Source: Hawksworthiomyces lignivorus (Eukaryota > Ascomycota > Sordariomycetes > Ophiostomatales > Ophiostomataceae). From it: a stretch of DNA of 64,000 bases. A model generated the notes under the pieces. The model was not told where the DNA came from. It searched no databases and saw nothing but the letters and a program-made list of their open reading frames with translations. The translations under genes were made by a program, and so were the position numbers. Positions 22,001 through 30,490 of the stretch are shown piece by piece (position 1 is the stretch's first letter; each line of letters opens with the position of its first letter). The DNA is taken from assembly GCA_002917075.1 (NCBI GenBank), contig NTMA01000012.1, forward strand, positions 124,001-188,000, written 5' to 3'.

Positions 22001-22894
22001 ACCATGGTGCCGATGGCCACCCTGCCACTCAACAAATTCCGCTACCATATCTTCATGGACTTAGACCCGAACGAAGTGGCCGACGAAATTACACGCATCG
22101 ACTGGATCATGTTCAGCAGCATCCGCATCCGCGACCTCGTACGTCATGTGTCGCTCTCGCTCCAGGAGAAGGAGCGGTGCCGCTCCCTGAAGAACATGAA
22201 TCGTATGATCTCGCACTTCAACCATGTTGCGAAGTGGGTCGCCAACATGATTTTGATCCGCGACAAGGCCAAGCATCGTGCCCCGTGTCTACAAAAGTTC
22301 ATGGTCATAGCCCAGCGCCTGCGCCTTCTGAAAAACTACAACGGCCTAGCCGCTGTGCTTGCCGGCATCAACGGGACAGCGATTCACCGTCTCGCCCAGA
22401 CCCGCGCTCTCGTGGATCCCGATGTCCAGAAGCGCTTTGCGCGTCTCGTGCTACTCATGAGCACACAGAAGAGTCACTTTGCCTATCGGCTAGCATGGGA
22501 GAACTCGCCGCTCCCGCGCATTCCCTTTATGCCTCTGCACCGGCGCGATCTCGTGAGTGCTGAGGAAGGCAGCCGGACGTTTGTAGGGCCGCAGGGTGAC
22601 CGGATCAACTGGAAGAAGTTTGAAGTGCTGGGCGAAGTGTTGCTTCCTATTATGAAGAGCCAAGGAACGCCCTATCCGAACCTCAAGAGGCACCAACCAT
22701 CGCGGGAAATGATTCTCGACTGCCGAATGCCGACAGATGAAGAGGTGAGCACAATGGCAGTTTTTGTCGAGAAAATTCAGTTGAAGGAGAAAGTAGAACT
22801 AACTCGTTGCTAGGAAATTTACCAACGGAGTGTTCAAGTTGAACCCACTGGTGCGACTGAGACCAAGAAGAAGTTCCCCTGGCTTCCCAAATGA
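19051..22894 (+). CDS. RasGEF (CDC25-type) with N-terminal Ras-like GTPase domain
   Basis: Exons 19051-19752, 19862-20189, 20275-20478, 20886-22744 and 22814-22894 give 1,057 aa. Residues 1-234 are low-complexity, with a DADADADAD stretch. Residues about 243-410 are a Ras-superfamily-like domain: P-loop GADGVGKS (251-258), a LYDVMNRDS segment (327-335), a TKCD base-recognition motif (358-361) and SAN (388-390). The usual DTAGQ switch-II motif is absent (ELDLEHFD instead). After a Ser-rich linker, residues about 565-690 match the RasGEF N-terminal module and about 790-1045 match the CDC25 catalytic domain (FNHVAKWV, LPRIPFMPLHRRDL). The protein should act at membranes as a GDP/GTP exchange factor for a Ras- or Rap-like GTPase; the client is unknown. 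The start at MASFAG was chosen as the ATG nearest a continuous frame. A long C/T-rich leader precedes it. Confidence 0.9.
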
Positions 22895-23781
22895 AAAGGA
22901 AACCGGCAATTGGCGATCGGCCAACACAAGCTTCTATCGTATATCCGCAACGCAGTCACTCGTGTCCATATTTCACGTCAGCATACCAATTGCATATATT
23001 TGCTTTATATCTTTTTTCACTCTATTTCCATTTATTTATGATGAGGGCATTGGCTATTGTTTGGGTAGGTTTTAGAATCAGCGCTCTCAGAGGGATATCT
23101 TTCATTTTTAACTCTGTCTCTTGACATGATGGACCGCTGTATGTTTGGTTGTTTTGGTACTCCTGTTTTGTATCTGAGAGCGACCTAGGGAAAATTCATT
23201 AAAGGCGTAATTGTTTAAAGAGCTAAGCGAAGGAATTTATATCCCTCTACATTACCTTGCATTGATCTTCCATTAACTAGAAAGGCAGTAAATGATAACT
23301 ACTCTCTATTTTATATAGACTTCGACAAATCTGGCTTTGATAACTTTCTGTATTCTTCTCGGCCTCTCCTTCCCTTCGTCTCTTTCTTTCTTTCTTTTCT
23401 TAGTTAAATTTTGTCGGCGCTTTTTCTCTATGGAAGTGGCAGGTAAGGCTCTTTCCTTGATGGCTTCTAATACGGCCGCTGCTCTGACCAGTAGCGCGTT
23501 CTCATTGATCTGTCTGACCTAAGATCCCTATATCTATCCTCCCCATACATCAACTGGTCTTACGATACAGACAAGAAAGAATCGAAAAACCAAAACATAT
23601 CAAGAGAGACACAAGCATGATAAAAGCAGACGCTAATGACATGTGGCTGTTGCTCCACTCAAAATTGTTCTTTACTAGACTCCCGTGTTTATTAGTCTCG
23701 GCAAGACAGCTCTACGATCCTACATTGGAGAACCGCTCGGTTGAACATTAAGAACTCCATTCTGTGTTTGCCTATATCCCA
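22895..23781. other. Intergenic region, RasGEF 3' side / next promoter
   Basis: AT-rich sequence lies between two plus-strand genes. Short frames here are unconvincing. I see no repeat or RNA gene. Confidence 0.45.
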
Positions 23782-25485
23782 ATGGCTAGCGTCGATGCCA
23801 GTTTTACTGCCACGAGCCCTGCTGCCACTAACATCACATTTGTTCGCTTCGATCAAATACAATTAGCCAATCGGGACACACAGCTTGCTGTTTCCGTCAC
23901 GGCTATCGCTGAACTCATCTGGCGGCCTACTGAATCTGATATGCTGCTTGACACGCACATGTCGGCGGCCCACGTGGCTGGGCTGGTCCACTCAGGCCGG
24001 CTGTGGATCGGCTGCAACGGCCACACTTTCGGCTTGACGGTGCATCTGACACTGTGCGACTATGATCTGCTGCGACCGTATCCAGGACATGCCGTGGCAG
24101 ACTTGGCTGAACAGATCGCGAATATGATTACGGGATGGAAAATATGGGGGGACGAATTGGGACTAAGTATCCGTCGTGACCAAAATATGGAGCGAGATGA
24201 GCAGAAGACGTCTGGTCTGTTTCTTGATCCCATTCCATTACATTTTGATACGGTTAAAGACAGTGGCCACACAGTGGCTATCGCACACTTCTCAGTGAGC
24301 CACCCCTCCTCGCCGAATGGACTGTATGCGCCCAGGACGAGTGGCATTCCACAGGCAAGGTTCCGGCGGGTAGCGTGTCAACTCAGCTTCCATCCCCACC
24401 CTAACGGCTTGTCACTACCGCCCTCCGAGATATCAGTTACAAAATCCCGGCGGCCGCGAAGGGCATCGAGAGGAAAGTTGCCGGCCAGTGAAGGGAGAGC
24501 CAAATTGCAGCCACCAAAGCCGAAACTCCAAGAAGCTATGCCAGTTCAAAATCCGCTCGGTTCCGAGCTGTTCAGTGTTAAGAACGTGCGGCCCAAAATC
24601 ACTGCACTTGTCGAGGCCTCGCTAAACGCTCTTATCGGCGTAAAGCGCCATACTCCCGGTGTAACGCTGGCCAGCCATGCTAGTATGCAGTCGCTGATAG
24701 ATATAGCTCCAGCTGTCTGGAATTATAAATATTTCCAGAGCGTGGCTTCACGGGCAGCATTTGTGCCACACATCTGTAAGCTGCTGGCTGGTTTCGCCAG
24801 CGCACAGTCACCAGAAGTGCAGTGTAAAATATCAGTATTGGCACAAGATCAGGGGCAATATTCGAACGATAGCTTCGCAGACCCGACCGAAAGTGTAGTG
24901 TGTTCTCTGACAGAAGGCATAAATACGAGACTCCAAGAAATCATGTTAAAACACACACCAACATTGCTCAATCGGAGACCAAAGTCCAGACGAACGCCAG
25001 GATTAAACATAAAACCAAAGTCTATAGAACACGCAAACACACTTCAGGAGCAACGTCCTCTCCTCCTTAAAGAACATGACATGTCCCGAAGCGATTCATC
25101 CGCGGCATCCGAGTCGGATACAATAATGTATTCCGCAACTAAGGATTCAAGACTCAGACGAAAGGATGAGGAATTATTTTATGAAATTGGGTTGGACAAC
25201 TTAGACGAAGCTCTTCCAATGCCTGAAATAGAAGAAAACCAGCACAGTGATGATGATGGACAAGAGATGGACTGGCAAGAAGTTGAGGACTCGTCGCAGT
25301 TGGAGGTCTGGCTTAAGAGCAGCAAGGGCGACTCTGACGAAAATATGGACTGGTCGCTTGAGGCTGCTGAATTTCGCAACGATGCTGCGTTGTGTGAAGA
25401 AGACACTTGGGAAGATATTATGTATTGGCAGCTGGAAGCGTGGTCTGCTCGTGATCCTTTAGACATTTTATGCGTAGGATGTTGA
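23782..25485 (+). CDS. Unrecognised protein with acidic C-terminus
   Basis: This intronless frame encodes 567 aa from ATG 23782 (MASVDASFTATSP). The frame extends six codons further 5' but begins there with GTG, so the ATG is preferred. I recognise no domain. The N-terminal 150 residues look folded, with a beta-like hydrophobic pattern, several Trp and Cys, and the segments WIGCNGHTFGLTVHL and NMITGWKIWGDELGL. The middle (about 225-270) is basic and proline-rich (KSRRPRRASRGK). Residues about 290-390 again look ordered (ALVEASLNALIGVKRH, LIDIAPAVWNYKYFQ). The last 120 residues are strongly acidic and contain repeated MDW and EVW/DIMYW tryptophan-acidic motifs, a pattern seen in activation or interaction segments. 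No membrane segment or signal peptide is visible. The function is unknown. Confidence 0.65.
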   Translation: MASVDASFTATSPAATNITFVRFDQIQLANRDTQLAVSVTAIAELIWRPTESDMLLDTHMSAAHVAGLVHSGRLWIGCNGHTFGLTVHLTLCDYDLLRPYPGHAVADLAEQIANMITGWKIWGDELGLSIRRDQNMERDEQKTSGLFLDPIPLHFDTVKDSGHTVAIAHFSVSHPSSPNGLYAPRTSGIPQARFRRVACQLSFHPHPNGLSLPPSEISVTKSRRPRRASRGKLPASEGRAKLQPPKPKLQEAMPVQNPLGSELFSVKNVRPKITALVEASLNALIGVKRHTPGVTLASHASMQSLIDIAPAVWNYKYFQSVASRAAFVPHICKLLAGFASAQSPEVQCKISVLAQDQGQYSNDSFADPTESVVCSLTEGINTRLQEIMLKHTPTLLNRRPKSRRTPGLNIKPKSIEHANTLQEQRPLLLKEHDMSRSDSSAASESDTIMYSATKDSRLRRKDEELFYEIGLDNLDEALPMPEIEENQHSDDDGQEMDWQEVEDSSQLEVWLKSSKGDSDENMDWSLEAAEFRNDAALCEEDTWEDIMYWQLEAWSARDPLDILCVGC

Positions 25486-26429
25486 GGATGGCGAGATTGG
25501 CTACTTATATGATGCCAATATTGACATGGATATATACTCATAACGAACCGAGACAGGTTTGATTACACATGGTGTGCCGATTTCTCGAAATATACTCACA
25601 CACATAGGTCAGATATTCCTTAGATACACCAGGCCAATGACTGAAAACAAATTTGAGGCAATACGTGAATCTCGATGGCTTTATTTGATATTGCAACGCT
25701 AGGTATCTGAACAATAGAAAAAAACCAAAGCAAAAAAAGATAAAAAAGTGTGCTCGATGCAGCCCGCAGCCATCAGAGCTCAAAAGGAAACATTGCCCTT
25801 TCCTCGTTTCTTTCCCTCTCTCTTCTCAATCTGCAAAACCTCTTAAAATGTAAAATGTAAAATGGTTGAATGGCCTCGAAGGATTTCCTGCTCCGTGGCA
25901 AAATTTATATACAAACAAAAAGTAAAATGCTCCCTTTTCTTTCCATTTTGACTCGCTCTATAAAATATCACTCTACCCCGGAGTATTCACAGAAAGACTA
26001 GAGACAGACCTCCCGAAGATTGGATGGCTGTGGTGTTGGTAACAAAAAGAAAGCTTGCAGAATCCTGTACCAAAAAGACATTTGGATCAGGTTGAAATTC
26101 AAACTCAAGGAGACGAAAATTGGTCAAGGCGTTTTCGCGTATTGGTTGGCAGTGTGCGAGACCAATAAAATGATCTTTCTATCACAAGACATCGACCTTG
26201 CTAAAAGCGAAACTGGACGTACGTTATCTCGTCGTAACAGGTCTCGCGTTAAGCTGCCCCGTTTAAATTTCTCTCCTCAAAGCGATATCGCCATTGCAAT
26301 TTTTTAAGAATTTTGCTTTTCGACTCTCTTCGTGGGATTGCTTATTCGAAGTATTCGTTTGTCTCCAGCATGCCATCTCGTCGACCGGAATTCTTGGCGC
26401 AGCCACTTCTTCTATATTATTTGATTTCG
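25486..26429. other. Convergent 3' intergenic region
   Basis: This 944-nt AT-rich stretch lies between two converging genes. A TAAAATG-type direct duplication (AAAATGTAAAATGTAAAATG) occurs near 25845-25864. No coding exon is supported. Confidence 0.45.
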
Positions 26430-26663
26430 TTATTTCTTTGCTGCTGCTGGTGGCTTCTTGCCGGCATCTTTGCCGCCCTTCTCCTTCTTCTTTTTCTGTT
26501 CTGGCTTCATCGTTGCGTAGTGAATGTACCACATGAGCACGCACTCAACAGCAACAGTGAGAAGGACGATGATGAGAATGGTGAAGAGAATTGGTTGGTC
26601 GTTCAGGACAGCCACAGCCTGGGGAGTAGCCCCGATCTTGAGGAACCAGTCAAATTCGCCCAT
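26430..26663 (-). CDS. Small single-pass membrane protein with lysine-rich tail
   Basis: This 77-aa protein begins at ATG 26663 (MGEFDWFLKIGATPQ). It has one strong transmembrane segment at about residues 25-47 (ILFTILIIVLLTVAVECVLMW), followed by YIHYATMKPEQ and a very basic tail (KKKKEKGGKDAGKK) ending in PAAAKK. The layout suggests a tail-in-cytosol ER or similar small membrane protein, possibly a subunit of a membrane complex, but I do not recognise the family. A possible upstream acceptor (TTCCCAG) lies 8 nt before the start codon, so the leader may be spliced. The gene diverges from the uS5m gene to its right. A 222-codon frame on the opposite strand covers the same DNA but has no motif and is taken as a shadow. 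Confidence 0.6.
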   Translation of the reverse strand: MGEFDWFLKIGATPQAVAVLNDQPILFTILIIVLLTVAVECVLMWYIHYATMKPEQKKKKEKGGKDAGKKPPAAAKK

Positions 26664-27950
26664 TGTGGTCGCTGGGAAGAAATAGACGAAGATATAAGAA
26701 ATAAGAGAAAGACTGCACTGCAGCGATATACTAAGAAAAACGAGAGAGAGACAGTTCTGAAGCCGATGAAGCTAAGCAGGAACGAGAACAAAAGTAAAAA
26801 TAAGTCTCAAGAGACGAAGATAAAAGATATAATGAATACAGAACAAAGCACACACAATACGAAAAAAAAAATAGAAGGGAGGAGAATAGAAGAGGAAAGT
26901 AAGAACGAGAGAAAGGAGGAAAAGTGCCGCCAAAGTGAATGGCCCACCTTGCCTGAGTCCGAAACCAAAGGTGTTACGTAGGCTTGGCTCTTGTCTTCGA
27001 CAAAAGAGTCTTGGGATGAGGAAGGAGAAACGGGTTCCACAGCGTTACTCTAGAGACAGGGTGCTGAGACGTCAGGACAAACAGCAGAAGTAGTATCGTA
27101 GATTTCTTCTACTACAACGATGGTGACAAGCTATATCCCCCTAACTCTGTTCTATTTTTGGGCTACTTATTATTGATATGAGTCGTCGTTTTTGCTACCT
27201 AATCCCTATTCTAATCGTAGCTCTCGCCCTGCTGTCGCCCGCGACTGGGAGGTTTGTGATTTTCACAATTATGCTCCTGGAACAAGGCTGCGTTTCAGAT
27301 TTGCGGCAGAGTCGACTGATTTTGGGAAAAGGGGGAAAGTGTCCAATTAGGTAAGCTATAGTTGAACTGGTTAAACTAAAAGCCTTGAGAATAGAAAGCC
27401 AATCAGTGAAAGACGTTTCATTTCACCTTCTCAGTCTTTCTTTTGTGTTTTTTTCTCTTTTGCTACTCCGTAATTTCGGCTGTTTAATTTGTCGATTCGA
27501 TCTTCCCCAGATGTGGGCTCTTCCGTGGCCAGTCCAGACCTTTAACTAAGCCTGCAGCTGGCGATCTCCGTCTGTTTGACCCCGTAAAGCAGTCCACCAA
27601 TAAACACGTGACCTGTTATGATTACATAACCGTTCCTGAGTATGTACATGTACATACATACATACTGTAGCATGCCCATTCGCGATAAGATAACAATAGG
27701 TCGGATTTTCCGATGGGTGATTTTCCGTAGCGACGGCATTGGGAAGGGCAAAAAAAAATTAGCTGTTATTCCGGACCTGATCTGCTTGAAGCTCACGCGC
27801 TCCAGCACACATCTGAACGACTCGCAGTCGACGGCTTGCGCGGCGACCGTCAATCCCGTTGTTGGAACAAATTAACTTTATATATAACTAGCCCAAAGCC
27901 ATTCAGACAAAAATTGACCCTCCATTGGCTCCCCTTCCAACCAGAGAGCC
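26664..27950. promoter_or_regulatory. Divergent promoter region, small membrane protein / uS5m
   Basis: The segment separates two outward-facing genes. It contains one exact TACTCCGTA (27464-27472), a CACGTG palindrome (27605-27610), a TACATA microsatellite (27641-27665) and a TATATATAA stretch about 70 nt before the uS5m start codon. No further gene is supported. Confidence 0.5.
27641..27665. repeat. TATGTACA/TACATA microsatellite
   Basis: A partly palindromic run of TATGTACATG followed by repeated TACA units lies in the upstream region of the uS5m gene, about 290 nt before its start codon. Confidence 0.75.
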
Positions 27951-29419
27951 ATGAGTTTGGCGCGGGCAACGGTCGGCGGCAGCGGTAACGCTCTTCTGCG
28001 TCGCCTTGCTGCCGGCCCAGATGCCCCGAGAATTGTGTCGGTAGCAGCATCATCAGCAGCAGCAAGGCCAGCATTAAAACCGAGAGCATGTGTGTTTCAG
28101 CAATCCAGCACAAACCTCTTTCACTCGTCCACACCACGCCCAGCCCGGCGTCGGCCCCGGTTTAGCAACGTGCGCGCAGCCGAAATGGGCCTAGTTAACG
28201 AGGAGGCCGTGACCAAATTCGCAGAGGAGAAATTCCCAGAGTACACAGAAGAAGAGAAAGAGACGCTCAGACAAAAGTACACCCCCGCGCAGCTGGCGGC
28301 TCTCGAGGCTGGCGAGGCGGCGGTCGACCCGCGCGACCTAACGGTGCAAGGGCGGCTGCGGCTAGATGCCGAGACGCTGGGGTTCAACTATGTGGAAGAT
28401 TTCAGCCAGGTGCGGCCCGTGGTAGACAAGCGGGTCAAGCAGGCGCAAGATACCGCTGTTGCGACCGACGCCAAGTTCATGGACGACGACGCCTTCGCCG
28501 ACGACCTGATTCGCTGGCTGGAGTCGTTTGTGCCGGCAGATATTAACCTCCGTGGGCTGGATGACGAGGAGCTGGAGAAACTCGCGAAGGAGCACGGCCC
28601 CAAGGATGAGGACGAGATGAAGTTTTGGTTCGAGCGGCCAGCGCTGGTAGAGCGAGACGGCAAGACCCCCGTGCTGGAGTCGGCGACTGGCGACTCGGCG
28701 CTGGCCCCGTCGCTGGGCTCGCGCATCCCCGGCGTAACAGAGCTGTATACGCGCCAGCAGGACCCAGAGGACGAAGGCCTGGACGAGAACGGCGACTACA
28801 GGGATCTCAAGCGCAAGACTGGCATGCAGGTGTCGGAGATGACCCGGCTGGTAACCAAGGTGCTCGCGGTGCGATTTGTCTCCAACCAGACACGTCTGGG
28901 CAAGGTGCGCAGCGCGTCTGTGATAGCGATCGCCGGCAACGGCGAGGGGCGGCTGGGCCTGGGAATTGGTAAATCGACGGAGCCGCAGACGGCGAGAGAA
29001 AAGGCGCTCGTCATGGCCGTGCGCAACATGCGGCCTGTCGTCCGATACGAGAACCGGACGATCTACGGAAATGTCGAGGCCAAGGTATCGGGCACGGTTG
29101 TGCAGCTATTTGCCCGCCCACCAGGTACGTTTCAGGTTGCATGCACGATATTCTTGCCATCCGCCTTCAGATTGCTAACTCCCGCACCACCTCACCAGGT
29201 TTTGGTCTTCGCGTCCCTCACCGCATCTTCGAGATGGCTCGCGCCGTCGGCATCTCGGATTTGGCGGCGCGAATCCCACGTTCGCGCAACCCGATGAACA
29301 GCGTCAAGGCGGCATATCAGGCGCTGACCAGCCAGCCCAACCCAGAGGAGATTGCCATCGGCCGCGGCAAGAAGTTGGTCGACGTGCGCAAAGTGTATTA
29401 TGGCGGCGCTGTGTACTAG
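27951..29419 (+). CDS. Mitochondrial ribosomal protein uS5m (MRPS5)
   Basis: Exons 27951-29124 and 29199-29419 give 464 aa. The first about 60 residues are rich in Arg, Ala and Ser with almost no acids, which is typical of a cleavable mitochondrial presequence. A long acidic fungal-specific segment follows. The S5 N-terminal RNA-binding domain begins near residue 300 (LVTKVLAVRFVSNQTRLGK, then GNGEGRLGLGIGKS). The S5 C-terminal domain is completed by exon 2 (GFGLRVPHRIFEMARAVGI, RSRNPMNSVKAAYQAL, and a GRGKKLVDVRKVYYGG ending). It is a structural subunit of the mitochondrial small ribosomal subunit near the decoding side. Use of the donor at CCAG|GTACGT and the acceptor CACCAG restores PPGFGLR, which is conserved. 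Identification is secure. Confidence 0.95.
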
Positions 29420-29659
29420 TGGTTTCCGGGGCATGATGCACATGTGTAAGAAAAACAGAACGTAGACTCGCATTTGGTTCACTGTTTTTTTTTTTTTCTT
29501 ATATTTTTGTATATTTACAATAAAATCTCTATTGCATCTACATTTCCAACATTTCTGTTCAATCCAAAGACGCGCGAGGGGGTATCGTTGTTTTATATCA
29601 TCATGGTTGTATCGTGGCTTCCTGATTTCTGACTTCAAGCTTCCTACTTCTTAGCATCT

Positions 29660-30047
29660 CTACTGTGCACCTCCGTCGATTTGATGCTGCAGCACAATGC
29701 TATAGACGCTCGCTTTGAGCAGCGTGAATACTAAGCTCGTCTTCCTTTCCAACTCTCGTAGGCCATCGAGCGTCTCAGTGGCAGGTCGACCAGCCAGTTC
29801 GTCAAGGAGAGCAGCGAGCTGCACCGGCCGTCAGCGAGCTAGAAAAGAAAGAAAGAAAACAAAGCAGAGAGGGTATACGCTGGGAATGATCTGTAATTGT
29901 ACGCACCCGCCTCATGTTCTCAGCGAGACGTTCATACTCTTCGAGAACTGCTTGCTCTTTGGGCGTGAGGTCTTCATGAGACGGTGGCCCAGGGGTCTGC
30001 GGTAGCGGCAACTGCGCTGCCAGGATTTCAGCCGTGTCTTCGTCCAT
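29660..30047 (-). CDS. DAD3: DASH complex subunit Dad3
   Basis: Two exons (30047-29907 and 29818-29660) encode 99 aa. The product starts MDEDTAEILAAQLPLPQ, has LTPKEQAVLEEYERLAENM before the junction, and ends with a block that is a hallmark of Dad3: GLRELERKTSLVFTLLKASV followed by YSIVLQHQ. Dad3 is a small helical subunit of the fungal DASH/Dam1 ring that couples kinetochores to spindle microtubules. The 88-nt intron (29906-29819) has a GTGCGT donor. Its acceptor region is duplicated: AGCTCGCTG occurs twice, 20 nt apart, and only the downstream acceptor keeps the frame. The gene ends 241 nt from the convergent uS5m gene. Confidence 0.92.
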
Positions 30048-30490
30048 TGATTTCGCGTGCCAATCTGTTCTCTGGCTCTTTTGAAAATAGTTGTCAGTCC
30101 TTGTTGTTTGGCCAGGGCAGATGCGCAAGAAGAGTTTGCCACCAAGAGGTGAGGTTGGCTTGCACTTGCGCCCGCTGTATTTGACGCGTTACGCGTTGAG
30201 GGGTTACATGTGGGGAAGGGGGATGTCGCTAATCTATTTACCTATACGAGTTCTTTATAAGCATATTGAATACACATCCACTGCACAACAGCTGGTTTAA
30301 AGAAAAGCCAATTAACAATGCAGCTAGAATTATTTCCATTCATATGTAGTTATTTACATGAGTAGCCATTCAAACCCGCTGCCCATTAGATTTATTAGGA
30401 TTGAAACGAAAATAGAAATGGAATCTTTCGAAGAGCTTGACGAATTTCTTAGCCTCTACTTTTAAAGATGTTCAATAATTTGAACCCCCC
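30048..30490. other. Intergenic region, Dad3 promoter / CorA-like 3' side
   Basis: Both neighbours are on the minus strand. The sequence is AT-rich toward 30490, and no exon or repeat is recognised. Confidence 0.4.

Noticed and set aside
26313..26981. 222-codon plus-strand ORF
   Set aside because: Its first part is antisense to the small membrane protein and the rest is Lys/Glu/Asn low complexity from purine-rich leader DNA.
26953..27040. Upstream coding exon joined by a GC-AG intron to the small membrane protein
   Set aside because: A GCAAGG donor at 26952 would join in frame, but the frame begins with GTG and has a stop just upstream with no ATG. It is at best untranslated leader.
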